Below are positions 38,372 through 48,129 of a DNA stretch of 64,000 nt, one piece after another. This DNA is from Flaccisagitta enflata. Lineage: Eukaryota > Chaetognatha > Sagittoidea > Aphragmophora. The notes beneath the pieces were generated by a model. It made no database searches, was not told the DNA's origin, and saw nothing but the letters and a program-made list of their open reading frames with translations. Both the position numbers and the translations under genes were made by a program. The DNA lies in the NCBI GenBank assembly GCA_965153355.1, contig OZ231128.1, positions 15,624,001 to 15,688,000 of the forward strand, in the 5' to 3' direction. Numbering within the stretch: the first letter of the stretch is position 1; every line of letters begins with the position of its first letter.

Positions 38372-38409
38372 ATAGTCGCGTGCATGCAACTGTACACCCC
38401 GCTGTGTCG

Positions 38410-38440
<31 letters not shown>

Positions 38441-38564
38441 AAACTTTATTTTTTTTATAATTTTTTCTGGACCTCACTGCTCCTGCCCGAATGGTCTTGT
38501 CACCTGAAATATGACCCCTGCCCACCCGCACGCGACTTCAGTAGCCGTGTATCCGGCATTGTTT
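38372..38564 (+). repeat. Family A repeat, complete
   Basis: TAGTCGCGTGCATGCAACTG, GTCT core, CCTCACTGCTCCTGCCCGAA, CCCCTGCCCACCCGCACGCG, and CCGTGTATCCGGCATTGTTT in the canonical order. 38565-39019 holds no other feature. Confidence 0.85.
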
Positions 38565-39019
38565 TATTTCTTTTCATCTTTTTCTTCATTGACTCGTAAA
38601 AGGGCAAAGATCGCAATTGGGGGCCTTTTGAAAATTTTGTTTAGATGCATGGATATATCTAATATTCATCTGTCTATCTATTTACCAATTGGTCAGTCTA
38701 TTTCATTGTTTACTCGTTAGTGGCGTTTGCATCGCCACCCCTGCCCTAAACACGCGACATCTAATGTTGCCCTAGACCCCTAGTCCTAGCGAGCACTTCT
38801 TTAAGTTTCCGTGCTGGTTCATCCATATATCGAGTGGTTCGTTCTATGGTTCACTTGCAAGCGCCTTTTGCTTTACTCTATGTCCTGGTTTCAGAATTCG
38901 AAATGTCTACTTTTATGTTGCAATTAATGGAAAAACTCTATGAAAATAAACCAATTTCACACAAACGATGTCAACAACGTCACAGTAATAAACCAATGAT
39001 TAGAACGTTACAACATTGA

Positions 39020-42000
39020 TTAGAATGTTACGATCACGGGTGTCTTCCCACAGTTCAAACTGACGAGTTTGTCCGATTCTTTCAACGGTTTGTCTTGGAA
39101 CATGATCTTGAGAGTCTTGAAGGTTGTTTGCTTTTTTAGTTCTGCGGGAAGATGCTTCATGACCATTCCTTTGATTGCTTTAACATTGTGCGATGGTGCA
39201 AATTCCATTTTAATGACCTGAAAAATAGAATGAGACAGTTACATTTGTAAAACTTACAGATATTCACACAGTTCAGACACATTGAATACTTTTTTACGAC
39301 TCGGAGTTTATTTCCAAAATGACAAAAATATTGATTTTTACTCTAACACATTGATCAGTTGTTAAACAATTAAATTTTTCTAACCTCTGGGTACCCCTCG
39401 AGTTGTATGTGCAACTCTGGCTTTTGGACGTGAAAATTTGCTCCAGCGACAAATTTGACTGGTTTGGAGCCCGGCAGTTCAGGTGTGAAGGGGTTTTTGA
39501 AAAGCGTGCCATCGCGGGAAAACATAAGATCTTGAAGTGGGCAACCTGGCCATATCGTTGATATGATTTCGATCAACTCAGGTAGAATTTCACTCATTTT
39601 GATAACGGTGCTGGTGTGCTGGCTCTCAACGGTTCTACATAAATCTGCAGTTACTGAGTGAAAATGGACATCGATACAGCTGCTCTGTCTCAAGTGAGTT
39701 AGGTTACCCTCCTCCAAGCCTTTTGTGGCAACAAAGGTTTCAAATTCCTCATAAGCGTCCATAAATAGAATGGCTGTGCCACGTGCTCTACCCTGTAAGA
39801 ACTTTTGGTAGCAAAACACAGAATGGAGATAAAAGAAAGGCAAATTGGTTGAAAATTGATCAAGTATCTCCCCAGGTTTGGGCTGCGCGACTCCAAACTG
39901 GGCCAGCATCGCGCTCGGGTTTTCATGAGAGTGCTCAAGAATGTTTCGGATCATTCTTAAAAGGTCAACATATGAACAAGTGTTGTAAGCGTTGATGAGA
40001 GCAAATTTCTCTAGTAACTTGGTATGGAAGAGAACATTCCAACAGCCTTTCCCACCAATTACCAGTGGAGAATTTTTCTCAGCAGCTTCTAGTTGATTTG
40101 AGTTACAGTGCCATGCCTTTTCTTTTTTAAGCTTGGCGTTGAGTTCACTTAAGATTGACTTCTTTTCCTCAGCTGTATGAAAAGGAGCCGTTTGAAGGGC
40201 TTCTTTCGCAGACATACCGCGTTGCAGGGCAAGAATGAGAATGCCAATCTCGATATCTGGAAAATTTTGCAAATCCTCCATCCCTAACATTTGGGTAGCT
40301 TCTCTTTTGGTAAATAATGCAAACATGATCTGAGCCATGGCCTCTAAGTCAACCCTGAGCGCTTGATCATGTCCTGAATATGGAACTACACGTGGAACAT
40401 ATTTAGCCTGAGTTTTAGCCTCGTGAAAATCATCTACCCTTACAGAATACCTTTCGGAAGCAACATCCAGTTTTAAAGAAATGGTTTGCAGGCTCAATCT
40501 GCCGTGACAAATGGGGCGCTCTCTGTGATGCAAATGTTCTATAGCTGATAGAAGTTCTTGGGTTGCTGTTTTCACGTTCAAATCAAAAGGCAGGGATAGT
40601 GTCCCTTTCATTGCTTCAGCCAAAGAACAATGTACTGTTTCCATAAAAAGATGCCCTTCTCTCAGGAATAATGGAACCCAATTGATAAAGTAGGTGTACA
40701 TTTTTCGGATATTTTGGTGATTCATTTCATTGAGTAGATGGTATTCTTGTTTGAATTTTTTCATGTCACTCGTTGTTATCAGCTTACGTGTTCTTTGCTC
40801 ATATCGTCTGCTTAGTGTTGTCATGTATATTCTTTTGCCGCAGTTGTAAATGAATATCAGGAATGCATCAATACCAACTGCCATGATGAGGTATGGTATG
40901 ACAACCCGCTTTATTAAACACACATTAGCAGCAAAGGGAAATACAATTTCTTCACTGCATTTGACATTCTGTGGTGTTTTTGCAAGAATGATGTTTAGAA
41001 TTCTTACCAAGTTGCAATTGCTGCAATCAAAACTGTTTCCTTCTATATGTACCTCGGTACCAATCAAGTCGGCCATTTCTGGTGGTAAATTTGTCAAATT
41101 GTTTTTATCCAAACTAAAGTTGGCCAAATTTGGAAGAAGTTTTAGAGAAGCTCCATTTATACCAGCGACTACATTTTCTCCCAAATCTAAATGGGTAATG
41201 TTCTCTTGATGAATATTAAAGTTAACCTTCTTTACAAAGTTTTTTGAGTAGTCTAGGGTTATATGTCGGTATGAATGTTTTTCATATGGTACACAATCCG
41301 GTAAATGGAGCAGACCAAGTGAGCTGCAATTAAAAAACAATGACTTATCATCTGTAATACTGCCATTGCATAGCTTTGAGAGGCAAGGAGTGATACCTCT
41401 AAGGAGAAGGAAGTGCATCAGGCTCTTGTCCATACTATGGCAGCTGCATTTCCAAGGATTTTGCTGTATGCGCAAGTTGATATGCCACTTGAGCAATTTC
41501 ATGATATCTGGTTCAATATGACTCAAATTGTTGTATGATAGATCAAGAACACCAAAAAAGTCAAGTTTTTCTTGCAAAGTGCTTGTAAGAAACGAAAGAT
41601 CATTGATCTGGTTGTGATTCAAAAGCAAATTTGTTGCACTTAATTCGTTAGGGTTGATACTTAGTGTTTTGATTCTGTTGTACGATAGAGACAGATCCGT
41701 GAGCATTAAGCCTCTAAAACTGTTGTCAATGTAAGTCAATTCGTTATGATCCAAGTAAAGGCGGTCAAGGTGCTCAGGACATCTTGAACCAAAACTTTCA
41801 ATATGCGCTATTTTGTTTCTTCTGAGATTGAGTGCAAGTGGACAACAAGCGAAAGCGTCAAAATCGGCGGAGTTAATTCTTTGCAACATATTTGAACTGA
41901 GATCGAGTGCCGATTCAGCATGATTAGAGCAAAATGAGGTTCCTCTCAGTGCAGAAAAGTTTGTGAGCAGATTGTCATGTAAATCCAATGTGATCAATCT

Positions 42001-43329
42001 TTTCAAAATGCTTAAAGCACCCTCGTAAATGGTATGTAAGGTATTCCTTGACAAATCTAAAACCTTTAACTGCGTAAGATGGCTCAATGTACCTTCATGT
42101 AGCACGCTAATCTGATTGAAAGAGAGGTAAAGCTTGCTCAGATTTCTGAATGAATTATCATGAAATGAGTCAAACCTAATTGTTTTTATGCTGTTGTTCT
42201 TAAGGGACAACCAGCGCAGTCCTTTCATTCCAAAAAACATTTCACGCTTTATTTCTTTTAGTTTTGAATTGTTTTCGACAGAGAGTGATTTTGCATGAAC
42301 TCCTAGAGCTGACATGCTGTCAATACATCCTTTGACCTCTACTCTATTTGCCAGTGCGCGTGTGGTCAGCCCTCCGTTTTCAATGATCATCGTTTTGCTA
42401 CTGCTGCTTTCTCGGATACAACCAAGATAGATATAGGGTCCATGTCCGATTACAGTATTCATGCTCATCCAGTGGAATAATCCCGATGGAATTTTAACAA
42501 TATGATTGTACATCAAGTCTATGTACCTAAGTTTTGGCATTCTTTTGAAAGCGTCTTTATCTATGAAGGTCAAATGATTTGTACTCAGTTTTAAGTAAGC
42601 GAGGTTCGGCAGGTTGGATAATACTCTTGGTTCAATATTTCTCAGCATATTGTTATCCAGATAAAGGTTTTCCAATATCAGTAAATCATCAAATGCGCCC
42701 TGACTTAAATTTTTGATTCTATTTTGGCTCAGTTTGAGTGTCGTAACCGACCTAAGACCTCTGAATGTACCATCGCGTATGGTGGTAAGATTGTTAAAAT
42801 TCAAGGACAGCCAATCCAAAGACGTCATATGCTGAAAGGCACCGTCCTCTATTTCTGATAATGCGCAGCGTTTCACGACCAGTGAGTGTATTTTATCTAC
42901 GCCATGGAAAGTATGTTTCCTGATAGTCTCTAAGATGGATATTCTACCACAGTCAACCTTAATCTTTACTAGATTTGGGTAGTCAGCCAAAAAACCATCC
43001 TCCAAGTCGAGTATTTCAGTGGACGCGTAAAAAGTAATCCCTAGATTTTCTTCTGCTGATGCGTTTTGTAGATATGGAAATTTTGGATTTTTTGTCCTCG
43101 CATTTTTCATGATATCTCTCGTTACAACACGGCACTCGTGATTTTCTATATTGCAAGAAAAAGCTTTTGATACGAGGTACAGGGTTCTGCACTGAAGTTC
43201 GCATTTCCCCTTTTCTGGTAATAACCCATTTGATTTCAGCTGATCATCGATTGCTGAGAGATGCGCTACCAAGAAATGCAGAATATACAGCAAAGTAATT
43301 GTCATTTGAATTGCGGCAAACATTTTCAT
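39020..43329 (-). CDS. LRR receptor with pseudokinase, KEN ribonuclease and ubiquitin-like C-terminus
   Basis: Two exons: 43329-39385 and 39217-39020, with a 167-bp phase-0 intron (GTTAGA...TTTTTCAG), giving 1380 residues. An in-frame TAA 6 bp upstream fixes the start. Residues 1-26 are a signal peptide; Cys43, 47, 59 and 66 form the LRR N-cap. About 18 LRRs lie at 100-620; NPWKCSC at 624-630 plus Cys649, 654, 668 and 679 form a C-cap. Three more LRRs (690-765) and a second Cys cluster (769, 772, 791, 804) follow, as in Drosophila Toll. The TM helix is 808-829. Residues 845-1055 are kinase-like but lack the Gly loop and the catalytic Lys; HRD is HGR (942-944) and DFG is DFH (967-969). A KEN domain (about 1090-1180) keeps Tyr1115, Arg1128, Asn1129 and His1133 at IRE1 spacing, within DLLRMIRNILEH. 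Residues 1185-1300 are unassigned. About 1303-1380 resemble a ubiquitin fold without terminal Gly-Gly. Inferred role: ligand-driven dimerisation activates RNA cleavage, possibly in immunity. Confidence 0.9.
39218..39384 (-). other. Intron of the LRR-KEN receptor gene
   Basis: Minus-strand donor CAGAG|GTTAGA and acceptor TATTTTTCAG|GTC. Without splicing the frame stops four codons on (VRKI-stop), which would lose the ubiquitin-like domain; retention could give a shorter isoform. Confidence 0.75.
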
Positions 43330-43400
43330 TTTTTAGTTTGATTTTGACAGTCATGCACTTTTTCGTTTTGTTATGAGATAGACAAGGCAATTTTCCGAAA

Positions 43401-43403
<3 letters not shown>

Positions 43404-43494
<91 letters not shown>
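43404..43494. repeat. (GA)n tract upstream of the LRR-KEN gene
   Basis: On the gene's strand this is a CT tract of about 90 bp lying 75-165 bp before the ATG, in the leader or promoter. Confidence 0.9.
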
Positions 43495-43498
<4 letters not shown>

Positions 43499-43639
43499 CC
43501 CAGACTTCTCTACAAACTACAAAAAAATTGGCTAAATCTGAAATATAAGTATTTTGGTTAAAACCACAATTATGCTGGTCGGGCTTTTAATCGCCATTAG
43601 GCGTTAATGCTTGCGTAACATTTTTTTCATTCAATCATG

Positions 43640-44750
43640 AACACGGCCAAGAGATGTCTAAAAGATGCGTCCTCTTTAGATGTACCCTGTCTTCAAAAGC
43701 AACTGTTACCAGCAAAAGATGTATTATGTGAAAATGATTCATATTTCAAAATTCGGATTTTTTCCATCTGAAAGCATATTTACTGCGGTTTTTTCATGCA
43801 AAATTTCAGCATTTTTTGTCAAGTGGTTTAGGTTCTACATCATTTTTAAAAGAAACACCATTTGAAGCATTTCAGCTTTTCATTTCAGACATGAATGGAG
43901 GTGTCTCACTTCAAACCTCTGTAACTTTTAAACGCTTTGAGCTAGGATGCTGGGATTGGTCTCAAATTGAAGATTTCTTGAAGGAGATCATATTAGGTTT
44001 AAGAAAAAAAGCATATTTTGCTGTATTCATTACGTTTTTCTGTAGTTTTTCACTTTTTTTCATGATCCGTCAACATTCCATGCAAGAATTTCATCTTTTT
44101 TTATTAGAATATCTTATGATTATGCACATAAAGAAAAAGAATATATTCATAATGAAAATATGCTAGATTGGGATAAGTTTTGATGTTCTAAATCAATTTT
44201 TTGGCTATTTGTATATAGTTATTGAGGCCTAACTCTTTTATTTGTATAAGAATTGCTAGATTTTAGGAAAATTTGGGTATATTTAAAAATGATGTAGAGG
44301 CTAAACCAGTTGAAAAAAAGTGCTGAAATTTTGCATGAAAAAACCGCAGTAAATATGCTTTCAGATATAAAAAACCCAAATTTTGAAATATGAATCGTTT
44401 TTGTAAAATATATCTTTTGCTGGTAACAGTTGCTTTTGAAGACAGGGTAAGATAGAAAGATACAAAGATACTACGATAAAAATATTACGATATCAAAATT
44501 TAAAGATATTCAGATATCCCCCACACCCCCATCTAACTCCTTGTCCGAAAAAAAGACAAACACACGAAACGACAAACACAGGGCGATACACATGAAGAGA
44601 CACACGAAGAGACACACAAAGAGACACACGAAGAGACACATGAAGAGAAAAGAAGAGACTGAAGAGAAATGAAGAAAAACCCCTAGATATTAGATCGTGC
44701 TTTGAAAAATTCGTGTTGCAGAACTACCTTCCTTCCTTCGGTACGTAGCA
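43640..44750. mobile_element. Family H element, copy 2
   Basis: GCCAAGAGATGTCTAAAAGA then GATGCGTCCTCTTTAGATG, the mariner-like insert, then the AAGATACAAAGATAC linker, GAGACACACGAAGAGACACA array, GAAGAGAAATGAAGA and AATTCGTGTTGCAGA, all in the order seen at 17465-18140. Confidence 0.65.
43685..44447. mobile_element. mariner-like foldback MITE (CCCTGTC ends), 763 bp
   Basis: Ends CCCTGTCTTCAAAAGCAACT and AGTTGCTTTTGAAGACAGGG. TA at 43683-43684 and 44448-44449. The arms pair through TTTTGCTGGTAACAG and CTTTCAGATG/GCATATTTACTGCGGTTTTT. The family H copy at 17465 shows the empty site GATGTAAGATA. Confidence 0.85.
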
Positions 44751-44850
44751 ATAGAATAACTGGAGGTAGTCTTTAGTTCAGTAAGCGCGTGTCTGTTCAT
44801 ATATTTGTGCGTGTGTATGTGCGCGCCCTTACAATTACATGCAAGACAAA

Positions 44851-45142
44851 AACAAGGCCGGCTACACGGCTACCCTAGTCGCGTGCGGGTGGGCAGGGGC
44901 CGTAATTAATTTGGGCAGGAGCAGTTAGGCCAAAAACCGTAAAAAACAAAAAAGTAGTGTGACGGATGGACCGACGTACCGACGGACCAACGGACCAACA
45001 GACTGACCGACAGACGGACCGACGGACCGATAAAGCGTGGTGTGGGGCGCGTAACACGCAACTAAAAACATAGAAAAAAGTTAAGTGTGACCGACCGTCG
45101 GACAAGGCGGGGTGTAGAGTCGCGTAGCACGCGACGAAAAAA
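44851..45142 (-). repeat. Family A repeat with duplicated right end
   Basis: AACAAGGCCGGCTACACGGC through the GACC core to GCGCGTAACACGCAACTAAA, then a second core and hairpin GTCGCGTAGCACGCGACG. Confidence 0.8.
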
Positions 45143-45384
45143 TCATTCCAATTTTCCTGTCGTGAGAGTGAAAAACTGAGGATTGTGTATCATTTATGTC
45201 TCACTTTTCCCCTAACAAGTAAATATCATCTGTTATCAATTATGGCATGAAAATGAGATTTGTAAATCTAATCGAAAGAACATCTGCCAAAGAAGTCACA
45301 GTTTGTGGGGTGGTCGGGGATAAGAGACTTGGGGTCAAATTTCAAAAAATGATATACTCTAGATTACAGCATGAATGCACCACA

Positions 45385-45866
45385 TTAGAAAGTATTCCCA
45401 CAAGTACAGTTCGGAATGAGAAGATCGAACCATAGGACATCACTAGATATACGGGCTTCCCATGTCCAACTTGTAGGAAATTCTTCTTTTATCGAATTTT
45501 TTTGCAAATGGCCCAAGCATATCAATTTACAAAATTTGATAACTCCACTTTTTAGTTGCATGTACACTTCTGCTTGTCGTTCCGAGAATTGCCAAGCAAA
45601 GTTTCGGCCGGAACCACGCTCTTTGTTCACAAAATGTATTTGTCTCACTATAAAAACCTGTTTATGTTCGTACTTGTTCTTTTTATCAATTGTACTGCTG
45701 TGAAAATACAAATCCAACCAGTGGCTGTCGCCAAACATGTGAATTGCAAATGCAATGACATATGAAAGATGGACAATATCACTACTCTACCACTTACTTT
45801 TCAAAGGATGAGAGCCTTTGGAGCTCTCAATGGTGTTTAATCCGGACCCATCACAACTATCCTTTA
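45385..45866 (-). CDS. Possible two-exon gene fragment of unknown family
   Basis: On the minus strand a short exon (about 45866-45794) reads KDSCDGSGLNTIESSKGSHP and LK, followed by a perfect donor AAA|GTAAGT. About 70 bp on, after an AG at GCGACAG, an open frame continues to TAA at 45385. It contains GDSHWLDLYFHSSTIDKKNK, FAWQFSERQAEVYMQ and LVLWFDLLIPN-like sequence with four scattered cysteines. The composition looks protein-like. The first exon shares its motif with 27790-27730 on the same strand. I recognise no domain. Exon boundaries are inferred and upstream exons were not found. Confidence 0.35.
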
Positions 45867-46276
45867 ACTTTTCTTATAGAAAATCCAAGTGATAATTATC
45901 ATAGAATTTCAGAAAAATCACCATTTTCTTTCTAAAAATGAGATATGCTGACAACAAAAATATGCTTGATAAATATGGCGGGACGAAGGTGACCATATCC
46001 ATCTGGGCACATTGTAGCTTAAGTATTTGATTTACAAAAAGATTTTAGAAATGAAAAAAAAAATGCAAAACAAAACGTCATATCAAGTAGGAAAAGACAC
46101 GGGTAGGAAAGATAGGTAGCTAAGGGAAAATGGAACAAAAATAAAACTCAATGAGGGAAATACAGCGTGACAAACAATACTTACTATGAGGGAAAGACGG
46201 CATGATGGAATAAACCTGGTGTAAGAGAAAAATGGCAAAGAAAAAAAAATCACCAGGTGACTCATAAGTTAATTGC

Positions 46277-46895
46277 CACAGTGGGCCTTAACTGGGAATG
46301 AGTTAAAAAAAATCCCCAATGGTAGTGACTTGTATAAGTAGGTACAATTTATAGTGGAGAATTAATGTAAACCCTTAAAAAAAAATTTCCCCTGAAAATT
46401 TTTGCAAAAATCGTTGAAAAGTATCAATTTTTACATATATTTACATATAGATCTCAAGGATATATCAGTTTCAAAATTCTGACTCAGGATTCACATTCCT
46501 GGTGAAATTTCCAATCATTTGATAGGTCACACTATATACTTTCATGAAAAAATAAGATTTTCATTTTTCATGCCACCGTTACAAAGAAAGCAACGGTGGT
46601 CTAAAATATGAAAATCTTATTTTTTCATGAAAGTATATAGTGTGACCTATCAAATGATCTGAAATTTCACCAGAAATGTGAATCTTGAGTCAGAAATTTG
46701 AAATTGATATATCCTTGAGATTTATTTGTAAATATATATAAAAATTAATACCTTTTAACAATTTTTGCAAAAATTTTCAAGGGAAATTTTTTTTTAAGGG
46801 TTTACATCAATTCCCCACTATAAATTGTACCTACTCATACAAGTCACTACCATTGAGGATTTTTTTAAACTCATACCTAGTTAAGGCCCACTGTG
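46277..46895. mobile_element. Foldback element with CACAG ends and 4-bp target duplication, 619 bp
   Basis: CACAGTGGGCCTTAACTGGG at the left; CCTAGTTAAGGCCCACTGTG at the right. TTGC on both sides (46273-46276, 46896-46899). An almost complete palindrome pivoting at about 46585 (CACCGTTACAAAGAAAGCAA). It has the same terminal CACAG and duplication length as 34958-36277. Confidence 0.8.
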
Positions 46896-47278
46896 TTGCG
46901 TCACACAATTCACAAACCAATAAATTCAAGGAGCAAAAGGTACGTGTGTTCTACTCTTGCCAGAGCAACGATGAATACACTCGCCATCTTTTCCCAGAGT
47001 CCAAGCATCGTGCATCACTGGCAAAAAAACAAGGTGACCTAAGAGGTTATGAGATATGGCAATGATAAATTCGCAAGCATGGTATTTTCTGTTTTCCTCC
47101 GCACAACGATGATAAATTATGCTCAAAATCCCTTTAGGAGATAGTCGACTCAATGTTCCATAAATGTATTGTTGTACTGCTTGTAATACTGCATCTGGAC
47201 GAGTTTTTTTTAGTTCTGTTCTTTTATTTCTCATTGTTATAGTTTACTTGTCCTCGTTCTTCTTGTTCTTCTGGTTCT

Positions 47279-47296
47279 TCCTCTTGTTGTTGTTGC

Positions 47297-47358
<62 letters not shown>

Positions 47359-47359
47359 C

Positions 47360-47431
<72 letters not shown>

Positions 47432-47470
47432 CGTTGTCGTCGTCGTCGTTGTCGTTGTCGACGTTGCAGC

Positions 47471-47525
<55 letters not shown>

Positions 47526-47530
47526 GCTGG

Positions 47531-47593
<63 letters not shown>

Positions 47594-47628
47594 TGTTGTT
47601 TTGCTTGTTGTTTGTTGTTGTTTTTCTT

Positions 47629-47692
<64 letters not shown>
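47279..47692. repeat. GTT array followed by (CT)n
   Basis: About 320 bp of GTT with GTC interruptions near 47430-47465, then CT from 47634. Long Leu/Val/Cys or Thr/Gln frames are artefacts. Confidence 0.95.
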
Positions 47693-48129
47693 TATTTTCT
47701 TGTTGTTCCGGTCAGCCGTCTCCTTTCTCGCTCTCTCTCTCTCCATCTCTTTGCTTCGCACGCGCGCGTCTTGGCGTTTCATAACTTCATATCGGCCGCA
47801 CGTGCAAGTTATTATCTGCCGCTTTTTTTGCACACGCGCGTACATTCATTCTCATTCTCCTTCTCAAAACAAAATCCCGAGATATAGAAAATAAAGGAAC
47901 AACAAAAGAAACAAAAATTGTTTTGAAAGAATAGGGAGAATGGACGACGTTGATGTCTTGTATGTTCCAACTCAGCGGCCAATTCATGGACGGTTCAACT
48001 AAGCCTTTTTCATATCAACACACGCAAAAAAAGAAAAAAAAAAGAAAAAAGAAAAAAGGGGGACGCCTCTATTGGACATCTCCCTCAAAAAATGATTATA
48101 GGTTAAGCGCACAAGGTGTATTCATCCGC

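Noticed and set aside
45385-45866. Assignment to the Mab-21/cGAS-like nucleotidyltransferase family
   Set aside because: The DGSGL motif and WQFSERQ segment are superficially similar but the catalytic Gly-Ser and Asp pair are not seen.
47164-47890. 206-codon frame over the GTT/CT arrays
   Set aside because: Poly-Leu/Val/Ser from microsatellites.
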